Shown here piece after piece: positions 11,949 through 25,222 of a stretch of 64,000 nucleotides of DNA. The stretch covers positions 6,101,851-6,165,850 of the forward strand of contig OZ020267.1 in assembly GCA_963971225.1 (NCBI GenBank). Direction: 5' to 3'. The translations under genes were made by a program, and so were the position numbers. The notes beneath the pieces were generated by a model. That model was not told where the DNA came from. It worked only from the letters and a program-made list of their open reading frames with translations, and made no database searches. The stretch is from Melieria omissa. Its lineage: Eukaryota; Arthropoda; Insecta; Diptera; Ulidiidae. The stretch's first letter is position 1; each line of letters begins with the position of its first letter.

Positions 11949-13081
11949 TTGGATTGGATTGGATTGGATTGGATTGGATTGGATTGGATTGGATTGGATT
12001 GGATTGGATTGGATTGGATTGGATTGGATTGGATTGGATTGGATTGGATTGGTTTGGATTGGATTGGATTGGATTGGATTGGATTAGATTGGATTGGATT
12101 GGATTGGATTGGATTGGATTGGATTGGATTGGATTGGATTGGATTGGATTGGATTGGATTGGATTGGATTGGATTGGATTGGATTGGATTGGATTGGATT
12201 GGATTGGATTGGATTGGATTGGATTGGATTGGATTGGATTGGATTGGATTGGATTGGATTGGATTGGATTGGATTGGATTGGATTGGATTGGATTGGATT
12301 GGATTGGATTGGATTGGATTGGATTGGATTGGATTGGATTGGATTGGATTGGATTGGATTGGATTGGATTGGATTGGATTGGATTGGATTGGATTGGATT
12401 GGATTGGATTGGATTGGATTGGATTGGATTGGATTGGATTGGATTGGATTGGATTGGATTGGATTGGATTGGATTGGATTGGATTGGATTGGATTGGATT
12501 GGATTGGATTGGATTGGATTGGATTGGATTGGATTGGATTGGATTGGATTGGATTGGATTGGATTGGATTGGATTGGATTGGATTGGATTGGATTGGATT
12601 GGATTGGATTGGATTGGATTGGATTGGATTGGATTGGATTGGATTGGATTGGATTGGATTGGATTGGATTGGATTGGATTGGATTGGATTGGATTGGATT
12701 GGATTGGATTGGATTGGATTGGATTGGATTGGATTGGATTGGATTGGATTGGATTGGATTGGATTGGATTGGATTGGATTGGATTGGATTGGATTGGATT
12801 GGATTGGATTGGATTGGATTGGATTGGATTGGATTGGATTGGATTGGATTGGATTGGATTGGATTGGATTGGATTGGATTGGATTGGATTGGATTGGATT
12901 GGATTGGATTGGATTGGATTGGATTGGATTGGATTGGATTGGATTGGATTGGATTGGATTGGATTGGATTGGATTGGATTGGATTGGATTGGATTGGATT
13001 GGATTGGATTGGATTGGATTGGATTGGATTGGATTAGATTGGATTGGATTGGATTGGAGTGATTGGATTGGATAGATTGGG
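11949..13081. repeat. TTGGA pentanucleotide satellite (~225 units)
   Basis: An almost perfectly homogeneous 1.1-kb array with rare variants (TTTGG near 12052, TTAGA units near 12084 and 13034) and a decayed right edge (13056-13081). Several plus-strand frames are open because the pentamer lacks stops; the resulting DWIGL repeats are not a protein. Confidence 0.97.
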
Positions 13082-13330
13082 TTTTATTTTATTTTATTTT
13101 ATTTTATTTTATTTTTTAATTTTATTTATCTTATTTCATTTTATTTTATTTTATTTTATTTTATTTTATTTTATTTTATTTTATTTTATTTTATTTTATT
13201 TCATCTCATTTCATTTCATTTTATTTTATTTTATTTTATTTTATTTTATTTTATTTTATTTTATTTTATTTTATTTTATTTTATTTTATTTCAATTTATT
13301 TTATTTATTTTTTAAGTCCTTATTTTATTT
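13082..13330. repeat. TTTTA pentanucleotide block
   Basis: TTTTA repeats with TTTCA and TCTCA variants around 13195-13220. This is the last of five consecutive pentamer blocks. Confidence 0.95.
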
Positions 13331-13339
13331 TTATTAATC

Positions 13340-15640
13340 AGTCTTCTTGGTGGTAGAATACATAAGCCACAAAAATGAATCAAAGTTGGCCACCTGGCAG
13401 CATGAAGATTTCAAGTGCGACACATTGAAATCTCAGCGCTCACGTAAAGGTTCGGCATTCGGCTTAATTTGAGCCAAACTGCCACCGCAATTCAGACAAA
13501 AGCCAAACGGACACGTCAAAGGTGAATGACTAACAATTGGCCGACACTTTCGTTGATATAGCGAGAACAGAGGCGCTGGGGAGGGAGGCCGAGCGCGACA
13601 TTAAGCTGGGATCTGTGGCAAAGCTCAAAAGTCCCAATTACATTTCAATTTGAAAAGTGAATCAGTTGAATTTAATTGACCATTTAAGCCATTGACATGA
13701 GCGCTAACAGAGACCGATAACGGTAACGACAAGACATAACGAAAATGAAAATGGAAAATGGTAAATCTGCGAGTTGGAAAATGCGAAAATCAAAATAGCA
13801 ATTCAAAGCGAAAGTGACACAAAAACAAAATGAAACCATGCAATGCGCTCAAATGAAATGAAACGAGTGAAAGCAGAGCAGAGCGACCGCAGTGAATGAG
13901 TGCAGCAGCACGAATGGCAAAAGGCAAACGACCAACGGCAAATCGATGGCTGCGTTACGACACTCAAATTGCCTCATACTCCCATCCACCACCCATGGGG
14001 CCGTCGGCCACACGTCTTTGCAGTCGCCTGCCTGACTACTTGACTGCTGACTGCTGACAGCGCCGTTATCAGTTCGGGGACATGAGTGACAGTTGAGAAT
14101 GTCCTAAGGGGAATACGGGCAACACGCAGCGGCGCTGCTCGGCGTCTTGGCGCTTGTCGTCGCCCGCACTTTATTCGCATTCGGTCGCAGCCAACACTGC
14201 AATAAATTCAATTTGCTCAATTGTCAGTTGCGACTTTGTTGGCATCATTGTTTTGCTATTGTTTCAATAAGAGGCTGCAGACAGAAGACAATCGACTGTC
14301 GACAGCATTGCTGGCCCTTTCGAAAAGGCACAAAAGGTACAAAGCTGATTTGCTCGAGGGCCTATTCCGGCCAATGATGGCCAAGTGTTTCTGTGTCTAA
14401 CTGAATTGGCCCAACGGTGTTAACACAATTGCACATTTTCCAGATTTGTCTTTATAGTTTTTAAAGTATTATGAAGGGATTGTCGCTCTAAGCGCATCAT
14501 GGCATTCGATTTGTATCAATCGAAATGAATTTTGAATTATTTGTATGCACAAAAGTTGTAAAGTGAAGAATAGAAAACGAATGGATGATTGCAAAGTTTT
14601 ACTATTTCAAATAATGTGTGGTAGTAGTTAGTGAACAATTTTAAAATGATTGAAAAGGGGAACAAGATGAGGTAAGATGACAAAAATACAGCACAGTGGT
14701 CTTTTAAAGCTTATATTAATAATTTTAATATTCTAAATTGTTTAATTAAAATTATCTGTTTATATGTCTTTGCATTGTTATACAAGCTGCACTGTTAAAG
14801 GCCTCAGTTTAGATATAAAGATGCATTACTAAACCTTTTCGACCCCAAAGTTGCCTGAGAGCAACTTCCCCTGTTTGTCATCTCTTAGCAAAAGCTATGT
14901 TACGATTGATTTATGTGTTTCATTTAAGCAGCACCAACAAATTAATAATTTTAGAAGTGAATTTAAAGCATATCACAAAAATTTTACTGTTATCTCCAAA
15001 ATAATTTCCAATAATTTGCAGCGATATCAAAGAAAGTTTGTGTTCTAATTAAAATCTACGAATTGGTCGCGTTTGATCAAAACCCTGTTTCTTTAATAAT
15101 TGTAAAATAAAATCAAACAGGGATAATTTTGCATTTTTCCATAAATATTAAATAATTTTTCTGTAATTAAAAAATATTGATAGAAAATTTATTTAACCCG
15201 TTTTAAGCTAACATTGTTCAAAAGTAAAATTCGAGGTCGAAAGGGAAACATTTAGTTGTTTTCATTTAATTTTCGTTGAAAGCGAGGATAGGTTAAGAAA
15301 AGATCTAATTTAGATGTTTAAAGTAGAGAGCTTCAAACAAAGTCAGAACAGTCCGAAACTTCAGACCGTACTGATATATAATGAGGATCAACAGTAGTAT
15401 CGCTTTAACAATCTCCGTTGGTTGGTTCTGGTTAATAAGAGGTCTCGTTTAGACCCCCAACGTGCGCAGTGAGGTCGGCTCCTGAACAATTCTGGACATA
15501 GGGGGACTGAGTGGAAGAATGCAGCTCTTTAAAAATGCTTCTTCGCACTGAGACACTATTATTTTTTGCAAGAAGCGAGTAACACTGCAACCTTCAGAGA
15601 TATTATGTCGCTCCTGCAAGGAATCAAGAGTCTTCTTTAA
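13340..15640. other. Noncoding stretch, no gene seen
   Basis: Unique-looking sequence, richer in GC at 13440-14400 and AT-rich after. Open frames are short and show no recognisable domain. Confidence 0.5.
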
Positions 15641-15644
15641 GGAG

Positions 15645-16140
15645 CAACAACATTCTAGCGGCCGAAAAGACAGATTAACCTTAACTATTTGTTTGAGGAG
15701 AATTTGTTGTGAAGAAGAAGTTAGGTGGAGAGTATTTTTTATCAGATTTGCAGTGAAAATAATGTTCCAGAGTCGTCAAGGCCAAAAAGACTTCTTAACC
15801 TAACCTAACTTTGTATTAAGAAGTATAAATTGACTGTAAATTCACCAAAGTTTGAGCTGATTTGTCCAGAGTCTGAAAAATAAGACATTCAACATTCAAG
15901 ACATTAACAACATTCTAGCGGCCGAAAAGGCAGATTAACCTTGACTATTTGTTTTAGGAATATGGAAAAACTTAGGTGAAAGTTCTTTTGTATCAGATCT
16001 GCAGTGCGAAGAGTGGTCTAGAGCCGTCCAGGCCAACAAGGCCACTTAACCTAACCTAACTTTTTATTGACAATACAATATAATCAAGTTACAATATAAC
16101 CGAGTTATAACTTGACCAAAGTTTGAACTGATTTGTCCAG
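15645..16140. repeat. Tandem direct duplication, ~260-bp period
   Basis: CATTCTAGCGGCCGAAAAG occurs at 15651 and 15911, offset 260 bp. Matching words then run through both halves: CAGATTAACCTT, CTTAACCTAACCTAAC and TGATTTGTCCAGA. The copies are clearly diverged. A weak third relative of the start lies near 10543 (GCAACATTCAAACGGCCGAA). Confidence 0.75.
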
Positions 16141-18396
16141 ATATGGAGCGAGCAATGTGAACAACTCTCCAATACTTGAATCTTTGTTCCAGTCCAATTT
16201 AAGAGTTTTAAAGCGGCATTTGTTACTTTATGGCTGCGGAATTGAACATCTCAATCCCGCCTCTGAGCACTTGTACGCAGAGCAACGCACCAGACCACTT
16301 CCACATTCCACTCAACGACTGACTTAATGCGTGGCGTCAGCTGGCACAGCGAAAATCACTTGTCGCAAAGTTTAAAGCCCGTCAACATAAATGCGGCAAA
16401 CGAATGCGTCGCGCCCGCATGAGCACAGCCAGTCAATAAAATGCAGATTTTTGCCGACATGTGCATCGATCTTCATAAATCCATTTCGGCGCATGACACA
16501 AAGGAAAATGCCAATACGCGAGCAGGATGCGAGTGTGTAGTGCAGCGCGAAAATATTCAAAAATTCAAATTCAAACAGCAAAAGCAACGTAACGAAATTC
16601 TCGTCAGTCGGCAGTCGACCTCCCACCCCACCATCACCCGTTGTAACAGCACCTGGCCAAAGTGCACGAAATTCGCAATCAGATCCGCATTCACAGACGC
16701 AGTCAACGCGCCAACGTCATCGTTGCAATCACATCCGGTTTCGCATTCAGATTTATGCAACGAATGAGCGGCGCGCTCATGTCTTATTTGGTCGCGTCTA
16801 TTGGGTTATGGCAAACAGCGTTAGCACTGCTCCAGCTGCCACTAGTGTCAGTTTACTAGTGCAAGCAATAACAACAACAACAACAACTATGCAACTGCAT
16901 ATGTACACAGATATGTATAGCAATAACAGCAGCAACGAAGACGACAACGAATTTGACGCCGACAGCTCAACTCAACTGTCACAATTCTTTGCCTCCCCCC
17001 CCACACCGAATGTAGCAACAATCTATGTGACGCGCAGTCAGCGCCACCGCGCACTGCAGAGTAAGCAACGAAATTTGTTTAGCGCAGTGTGGCGCTTTGA
17101 TTTCGCAGCATCGCACTGTGGTCGCTCCCATAGGCCAAAAATAAAAAATTCAAAGTCCAAATTTTAAAATTAAAAGTAACTACATAGTGTCCTATATAAT
17201 CAAGCTTTCTAACGGTAAATTTTTTTTGGTTTGATTCTTGCGGTACTTTCTGAAAATAGCATCAGAAGTGAGAACATTTGTTCACTTGATTAGTGCAATG
17301 TGAGCAGCGTTTTACAATAATCAATTTTGAAGTGTTAAAACTTTATTAAAAAATCACCAAATTTAAAATTAATAAAAAGGGTATTGAACATACAAGTATT
17401 TAACTTAATTTTAGTTAATGAGATATATTTGAATTGAAATCTACTTAAAAACAAAAATCAAAATTTACTACTACTATATTCTGTGTTTTTCGTCTGACTC
17501 CCAGAATTTCACTTAAAGTTTTAGTTGTGTTCCCCCTCGTTGCCCCCATTGATCTTTTTTTCCTAATACTAAGTCACGTTTTAAGATTATAATGTGTTAG
17601 TTTCAGCTGCCAGAATTTGCCAGGCTTCGTGCAATCTTTCATAGACTGAGTGCCTGTATTAAAAATGGGGCGCAAACCCAGAAGTGCAAAAGAAGCTTGG
17701 CATTTTGTGCGGTGGTATTGTTGTTTGTTTGTGCTGTTGTTTTTAAGTAAGGTGATGTTAATATAATGCGTATTGCAATTTTTTTACTTTTCTATTTTAA
17801 TTTCACTTTTAAACCAATTTTTATATACGGTGACTGACACTATTTACATATGTAAATATTTTTGTTATCATAGGTTCTGTGGGGACAGTTTTGGTTTTTT
17901 TTGGTAATGTTAAAGAGGTTTCCAGTCCAAATGTGGAAGGAGAAAATGGAGCAAAGCGGTTTCAGACCACACAATGTGGGAAAATTAGTAAATCTGGCAG
18001 AAGAAATGACATAACAAGATATGCATTTTTAAAGACATTCTCACAAAATGTCGTATTTGACATTTCTATGTAATACTGAATCGCATAACTAAACTTGAAC
18101 AAGATCGCCCAACTGTAACATATAGCTGCCACAGGAACGATCAGTTAAAAATGTGTCGTATGGAAAACTTTTTCTAATAAAATTTTGAGATATATCAAGA
18201 TAAAATATGATTTATACAAGTGCTAAATTTTATGTTAAAGCTAAAGCTATGTTTTCAGATTAAAAAATAAATTTTGAAAAATTAAGGAAATATGCGCTCG
18301 ACACTGCTAAGAGATAGAGATGTATCAATGGTACTGGCTTCCACCTTCTGTTCATAAAATTTTAATTCACGCTCCGTTTTGAGTTAATTACCTGTA
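16141..18396. other. Noncoding stretch, no gene seen
   Basis: Mixed-composition sequence with a CAA run near 16868-16885 and AT-rich DNA from 17160 on. Nothing recognisable was found. Confidence 0.45.
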
Positions 18397-18535
18397 CAGT
18401 GACGCACACAGGATTTCATTTTGGGAGGTTTTGCATACCACTTTGGGCCTAATACTGTTTGAGATCATAATTTTCACAAGCAATTTTTTGATTTGGGGGT
18501 TTGAACCCCGCAACCCCCTCCGGTTGCCCCTCTGA
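18397..18535 (+). mobile_element. Family H hAT-like MITE, degraded copy
   Basis: The left end CAGTGACGCAC is followed by AGGATTTCATTTTGGGAGG and, later, GGGGGTTTGAACCCC, in the same order as the copy at 169-304. The right end is eroded. Confidence 0.6.
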
Positions 18536-18933
18536 CCCTGCCTATATATGAATTTTGTCGAGCAAAATCTTGGAAACAATTTGTTTCTCATTAAAAACAA
18601 AAAAGAAACAAATTTTTTATCATTTCCTTACATGGGGGCAGGCGTATAGATGTCCGACCACGCCCATTTTCACATGAAATAATTGCCACATTTTTAGAAA
18701 CAAGTAACCAAAGTTTCAGGCTGATATTTCTGCTAGAAGTATTTTTGACCGCTGTGCCCATATAAGTCCGACCACTGTGCATCGCCGCCATGGCCCATGC
18801 AACGGAAGAAGTGCAACTAGAGCACTTTATTTGTTGCCCTCATGCAACACTGTTGCATCGAGTGGCAGCACTTGGCTCATGACTTTCGACATGAACATCC
18901 GTTTGTCTGTCCGTGCGTGTGTCGGCTTGGCTG

Positions 18934-18941
<8 letters not shown>

Positions 18942-18968
<27 letters not shown>
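18942..18968. repeat. GT dinucleotide microsatellite
   Basis: About 13 uninterrupted GT units. Confidence 0.95.
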
Positions 18969-19401
18969 ATTTGTATGTCTGCTGCGTGTTTACTTCTGCC
19001 TGTGACGGAAAATTGCATTTTCGCAAAAACTTGCACCAACCTTAAGCGTTCAACACACACACAGAAGCACACATAACCTCACATACGCCTGTGTGTGTAT
19101 ATTTTATTTCGCTTTGTATGGATTTCCTGTGCAATGCCTTGGGTTTGGATTTTGACAGCAGCGCGAATTTCGACAGCTCACATTGTCGCTGCTGGTCATA
19201 ATCCTTGAAAAGGTTCGAACAGACTATAATCAGTTCAATTCGGTCATATATAACAGTGTCTGCCAGTGAATGAAGCCATAGATTACTGAGACAAGTCGTC
19301 TACGATCACGCAAGACGCAGGTTCCATGGGATCATTGCAAACTTCCATAGTTGGACCGCTGAACATTGGAGCATTTTTTATGCAACTAGCAACTTTAAAA
19401 T

Positions 19402-19738
19402 ACTACACAACTAGCAGCCGCCGTAGCTCAGCTGGCTAGTGCGTTGGGCCGCGAGTCAAGACTCCGCGAGTTCAATACTCCGTTGCGTTAACACCGAAAA
19501 AAAAATAAAAACAACAATTTTTCTTTCGGCGGCTGTCCTCTCAGCAGGAAATAGCAAACCTCCGAGAGTAAAATTGCCTATGAAAAAGCTCCCAACACGC
19601 CGTTCGGAATCGACATAAAACTGTAGGTCCCTTCCAACCTTGTAAAAACATTCGCACGCACAACACGGTTGGTTTCGGGTAGCTAGACCTTAGTCTCGTA
19701 ATCGGGCTTTCTTGCCAGTCAAGAAGAAAAAGAAGACA
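19402..19738 (+). mobile_element. tRNA-derived SINE, family B, copy 1
   Basis: The tRNA-like head has a perfect A-box (TAGCTCAGCTGG, about 19424) and a weak B-box. An A-rich linker follows, then the body with CTTTCGGCGGCTGTCC, CGCCGTTCGGAATCG and AAACTGTAGGTCCC, and a GAAGAAAAAGAAGA tail. A 14-bp direct repeat, AGCAACTTTAAAAT, flanks it (19388-19401, 19739-19752). The first 13 bases of the inserted unit are not shared with copy 2. Confidence 0.85.
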
Positions 19739-19752
19739 AGCAACTTTAAAAT

Positions 19753-20596
19753 TTGGCTGTTGTCGTAAACGATTGCTTCGGTTATTAAACTTGGAAAACA
19801 ATGAATTTACTGGTGTAACCATTTTCAAACCAAATCATCTTACGATGTAAAGATTTCCAAGTCTCATTGGGATTTTGTGAAATCGCTGGTCTATGCTTAC
19901 AATCAACAAACAATTGCTGACCTCAAACGCTGTGAGATGTACCTCTATGTTTTTTTCAAAATGTCATAGATAATTTTCCTTCACTAATCTAATCCAAACG
20001 CAGAATCATGCACTGTATGTCTGTAAAAAGAAAACAAAGATTCAGCAACACTGTACACCAGCAACGCTTGTAAGGGAAGCGAGCATTAGCGAAAAGCAGC
20101 GCTCAAAACCGTTCTTAGCGAAGTTCCCAACCATCTTGCTGTCATCTACACCACAGATTGCGCTATGAGCGGTAGTTCAGAATATCGGAGGCGTCTTTCT
20201 CAAGCGACAATAGATGGCAACCCCGGGCAGAAAAACACAACCAATTAACGTTACCAACACAAGGCAATGTCTTGTGGGGAGGCCCTATCCACCCGAGAGG
20301 AGTAAACAAGGAAAAAAATCCAATCAATTCTGCGTTCCCTTTGGTCGATACAAGAAATCCAAACGTTTTGGCTACGTGCAATACACTCAAATACATTTCG
20401 CACCTCGCACATCGAAGCAAGGAGATTCGCTAAAGTGAGGAGAACTCAAACGAAAGATGCAATTTGCAGGATAATTAGTTCAAGCAGGAGGTCGACATAT
20501 TGGCAGATAACCCCAATGATAAGTGAACTAATAGACAGAGATTTCTATATCAATTATTCCTGTGAACCTTTACATATATACCTACATAAAGTCTTT
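19753..20596. other. Noncoding stretch, no gene seen
   Basis: Unique-looking sequence. A 74-residue plus-strand frame at 20214-20438 is basic and unrecognised, with no gene-like context. Confidence 0.4.
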
Positions 20597-20715
20597 CAGT
20601 GACGCACAACAAAGCGGTTTTGGGGGTTTAAAACTCAACCAAAGAAAAAATTGCCGGTACAAAAACTGGTTTTAAATGGTATTAAGCTCAAAGTTGTAAG
20701 TAAAACTCCCCTCAT
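20597..20715 (+). mobile_element. Family H hAT-like MITE, degraded copy
   Basis: CAGTGACGCAC at the left, then GGTTTTGGGGGTTT, GGTACAAAAACTGG and CTCAAAGTTGTA in family order. The right terminus is unclear. Confidence 0.5.
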
Positions 20716-23703
20716 ACCCTTAGCAACTCCGTAGTTGGTATGAAATAGAATCGATTTCATTACTTCTAAACGAACCTAAGGCTTTTTTACATATTATAGC
20801 CAAATATCGGATATAACACCGAAGGAACTAGCAATAGTACAACTTGCAATTGTATAGCCACAACAGGACCTTTTCAAAAACAACTTTAATGGAACTGTTT
20901 CTCTACTGTCTACCTCTCGTTTCAGATCCATGTTTACCCAGTCATTTATTGTAGACCTCAGACTAAGGCAGAGGAAATTGGAAAACTTGCAACAAGACCC
21001 TGTGTCCTTACTTGCTGTTCTCCTTATTCACTTCGCTTGGGAGCATATTGAAACCAATCAAAATTCTGTCAGACTGCACTGACTCCTTGAGTCAGCGAGT
21101 CAACCTCATTGCATAAAGACTACGACAAGTCATAGATCTCGCTACCGGGGGTTCGCTATCTACTCGACTTTGCATTTGGCAATGTCTTCTGGCCTATCAG
21201 TGATATAATACCCCATACTGCATATATTTTATACTGCGATAAATGTTTCAAAGCATAAAGGAATGTGTCATAGATCTCCCTAACTCAAAGTTGGCTCTTC
21301 CATCACTAATCCTATACACTAAACTGTATACAAAGACACCCTTGAGTTGTTTTCCTTTTTGCTTAAAATTCGCTAATATTTTAGCATTCCCTTCCCTGAA
21401 ACTTAACTCGAAAAATAAATAAACTAAAACAAAATAAACACTCATGTTAAATGCCACATAAACGATTTTGTTTCAGTTCTCTCGCTTGGCTCACATTTAA
21501 ACAGTCCGCTGACCTTCGGTGAATGCTAAAAGTCAACAAGCGCACTTTTCAATTTTGTAACCAGAGCAAAATTCTATTTCCAGCTTATTTCATTGAATGG
21601 TCCGCACCCTCAACGTCAACGCTCAGTCATTGCTCGTCGGTGCGAGCCCTCAGTCCACTTGACTCATTTCATTGAAACTTTGCGTTTCTATTTTGTGCAC
21701 CCAGCCACTTTTGCTTGCACGAAAACAGGCTTCAGGATTGGGGGGTAGGGGGGTGAAAAGTTAATGTAAATATACGTTAAAATAATTGCAACAATTGAGC
21801 CGCCAACTTTGCAACTATTGGCCGCGTGCACGTACGTAAACAATTCCAAATTAAACACAAATCAACGAGCCGAACGCGCACCAAGGACTCTTTAAATGCA
21901 GCAAGTGATTAGCGCCGCTCGATGCTCAGCCACGTAACAGCAAACAGCAACAACAACAATAGTAATAAAAACAACAACACATACATTGGTATGCATTGTG
22001 TAGAGCAGCGAAAGAAGGCAAGTGGCGTCTTCAACGACCACTAAATGTTGCAAGTGTTGAGTGAGTAGGTGAGCGAGTGTGTGTGTATGTGTGTGTTTGT
22101 TTGTTTGTTTGTTTGCTTGTGGTTGGGTGCTTGTGTGCTGGGGGGCCGAAAGCAACAGTCAGTCGAGTATTTGGCATTTAATGAATTTTGCAAGTTTAGC
22201 GGAAACGAAAATAATTCGCCTCCGTTTGTAATTTGTTTGCCGTTGTCGTTGTTGAGAATAGTCGAACAAATCGCACGCTTTGTTCCGCTTTGTGTTGATT
22301 TTGGACACGCAGCGCACACAAATAGGCTGAACGGCACTCGACAACAATGCCAATAACAGCCAACACCAACAACCAACCAATACTAGCAGCAAAAGTGACA
22401 ACAACAACAGCAACTGCTTCAACTAAGACAACAGTCAATAGCACACAAAAACAATGTGCGAACTTTGCAATTGTATTTCTCGTTCGCAAACCCCCCGAGC
22501 GCCATTTGCCACTCGCCACTCGCCGCCCGTCCCCGGCCCATCACGCTGGCTGGTCCTCTTTATTGTTATTTGTCTTTCGCCTTCGCCTTTTGCCAACTGT
22601 GCTGCTCCACTGTGCTGTTCTGTACTTTCATTTGTTGTTGTAATTGCTATTATTGTTGTAAGCCTTCTCGTTGTTGTTGTTGTCTGCCCTTGCCGCCGGC
22701 ACTGATTGCGTGCAATGCATGTTTTGCATTTTTATCTTATCTCCTTTTTCTTCTTTTTTCACTTTCTTTACATGTTTTTTATTTTTATTATTGTTGTTGT
22801 TGTTGCGTTGCCTTGGGTTCGGTGATTGAAGGAGTTGTTGGCGCAACTTCTTCATTTTCGTCGACTTTGAAAATCCTTTAAATGACTTTCGAGCACCGTT
22901 ACTGCCAGTGCCAATGTTGCCAATTGAATTTTAGTAGGTGTGTTTAATTTGCTCCATCATCTTCCTTCCTCCTCTCCTTCTCTTTCTCATTCTCTTTCTT
23001 TGTCTTATCATTTCCTGCTTGCATTTTTTGCCCATCGCTCGCTTCGCATTTGAAGTGAAATACTTTTAGTACGGATTTGCCTTGACGTTCCCGTTTGTTT
23101 AACTTTCGTGCAAAATTTGTTTATCTTTTGTTTTGTTGTTGATACGTTATTGCGTTGCTTCTTGTGTTTTTAGCACTTTTGTAGTTCTTCCTGAGTTGAG
23201 AGATTTCTGCATACGGCTTTCGAGTGCCGCCGAATTCGGGATACTTTTGCGTTGCGCCAAAAATCAAAGGTTTCCGTACTCTTAACCCGCCAAGCGGCAA
23301 CGCACAACCGGAAAAGTTTCGACGCATTCGTTGCCTGTCGCAGCCACTTCCTGCGTCGAGCATATTCTTTGCACACTCGAGCCACACGAAGCTGCTTTGT
23401 TGGTCTTTGTGGCCGACATTGATGGAGAAGTTTTCTACTTTGGCATCTTTTGTTGTTGTTTTTTTTTTTGCATTTTTCTTGGTGTATGTACAAATGAATG
23501 AAATGTTGAATTACGCTTGAGATGAGGGCAGTGTTGTTGTTGTTGTATTTATTTGAAACTTTGGTTTTTGACATTGTTGCCACCTACTTGGAATTTAAAA
23601 TGGAAACTTGCAGGCACTTTGGAAAATTTGAATGAATAGCAAAAGTTTTTGCCATATGTCAAATGTACTTTGCCCGCAGCTGCTTAAATGTCGACAAGAT
23701 TTT

Positions 23704-23739
<36 letters not shown>

Positions 23740-24088
23740 GCTGTCATTACACAGTCACAGCAAGTGGCAGCATAGAGGGCAGTGTGATGTGGAAAACCAA
23801 AGAGCTGAAGACATTCGAATGGCAGCAGAGTGGCAAAGTACGACAAAAGTGGTTTCAAATATTAGATAGCAAACCGGTTACTTTTAAAGTAAATACTACA
23901 GAAGTCATAATTACCTAAATAGTGTTAGAAATTCTTTGACCAGGTTGGCAAAACGCTACAATGAATTGCATACTAATGACTAAAATTGTATGGGGAAGGC
24001 AACTATTGAACTTTTAATAGAAGAGTAACTTAATGATGGGCTCTGGGCTCTTTAAAACTTAAATGAAGAACATATGTCCAAAGTAGCC
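20716..24088. other. Noncoding stretch with microsatellites
   Basis: No gene is supported. Low-complexity tracts include GT/TTTG runs (22076-22120), CAA/CAG runs (about 21940-21980, 22345-22450) and a TTG array (23705-23740). Overlapping open frames on both strands in 22040-22880 arise from these tracts and lack splice or domain signals. Confidence 0.5.
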
Positions 24089-24215
24089 GGCTCCGATAGT
24101 CCAGCGAGTAGCGCGCTGACTTCTCATATCAGAGGCCCTGGGTTCGATTCCTAGCTCGGGCTGATGAAACACTCGTCTTCTTCTATCGCTATCCACATGA
24201 AGCCGCTGAGAATTC
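24089..24215 (+). mobile_element. tRNA-derived SINE, family A, copy 2 (truncated)
   Basis: The tRNA-like head is better preserved than copy 1, with anticodon-arm-like CTGACTTCTCATATCAG and B-box GGTTCGATTCC. It is followed by the family words TCTATCGCTATCCACATGAAG. Similarity stops soon after GAGAATTCAC, so the body is absent. Confidence 0.7.
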
Positions 24216-24274
24216 ACTTCAATTTTGAAATTGCAGAATTAGTTTATTTAACCTCTGGTCTTAGCAACATAACG

Positions 24275-24278
<4 letters not shown>

Positions 24279-24306
<28 letters not shown>
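24279..24306. repeat. TA dinucleotide microsatellite
   Basis: About 14 TA units, immediately downstream of the truncated SINE. Confidence 0.95.
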
Positions 24307-24309
<3 letters not shown>

Positions 24310-24429
24310 CATTCGGTGCAATATATCTCTGTTTTACAGAGAGAATTATTAAATTTTTATATCATAAACTAGTAAAATTAGAAGCACGAAATTCAAGGAT
24401 GTCGTAGTGTACATATTAGTTCTTAAGAT

Positions 24430-24780
24430 ATATTTTTTTCAAAAATAATTATTGGAAATTTGCAAGGATATTCAAGGATAAAGTTTTACAATTACATTTT
24501 CAATACCTCCTCGTCCTTTTGCACCAAAATATGAAATTTTCTAAGATTCTAAGGATTTTTCTCTTTCATTTGATACCCATTTTGTTATTCTACAATGCGC
24601 TCAGTTTTTTAAATAAACATGTCCTTGAAATTTCAAAGTCCTTTTAAAAAAATCCTAACGTCAGAGAGAAAAACTAAAAACGCAGTTTTGCTACATTTGG
24701 CTCCTAGTTTTGCGAGTATATCGATTTGTTCATGTGTTTTTTAATTTTTTGATTTTTGTCGCACGGTGCTCATATATTCT
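24430..24780 (-). repeat. Dispersed repeat V, copy 2
   Basis: In reverse complement the order matches the copies at 4310-4580 and 45296-45600: AGCACCGTGCG, then an A-rich stretch, then a TTTGAAATT/GGACTTTG block, then ATCAAATGAAAGAG. Confidence 0.5.
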
Positions 24781-25168
24781 CATACATTCTATGCTTCTAG
24801 AACCCACTTCTGAACAACTCTGTAAAATTTTCTCTCACTATTTCGACATTCAAACTCGATGCGATACCATTTATACACTTTTTTCATACCCAACATAGAA
24901 GTTTTCCATTGTTTCGTTTGCTTATCTCCACCCACATCACATTCACACCACTTCAAAAAACTTAAAGTCCCCCACACACCCACAACACACACACACAAGC
25001 ATCTCTATGTTTTCAAGGTCATTAATTTCCGTAGCATATCGACATTAATTTTACTCTTCTGAAAGAGATTTCAGCAGTCTTTCAAACGCAAATCCCTTAA
25101 TACTCCGCCCTGGTCAAGACGACGAAAAGCAGCGCAACGCGCACACGCACCTGCGGCCACCTTCGACA

Positions 25169-25200
25169 GACATCCACCCACCCACCCACCCACCCACTCG
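25169..25200. repeat. CCCA tetranucleotide run
   Basis: About seven CCCA units just upstream of the candidate exon at 25223. Confidence 0.9.
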
Positions 25201-25222
25201 CTTGGGTCGCTCTGGTGTCCAG

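Noticed and set aside
11943..13075. Three long plus-strand frames of DWIGL repeats
   Set aside because: Produced by the TTGGA satellite in all three frames; no start, splice or composition signal of a gene.
15797..16063. CCTAACCTAAC words as TTAGG-type telomeric repeats (also near 31645)
   Set aside because: Only two or three units each, inside other repeats, and flies lack TTAGG telomeres.
22041..22881. Several overlapping open frames on both strands
   Set aside because: All lie in CAA/TTG/TTTG microsatellite DNA and are mutually incompatible; none shows a known domain.
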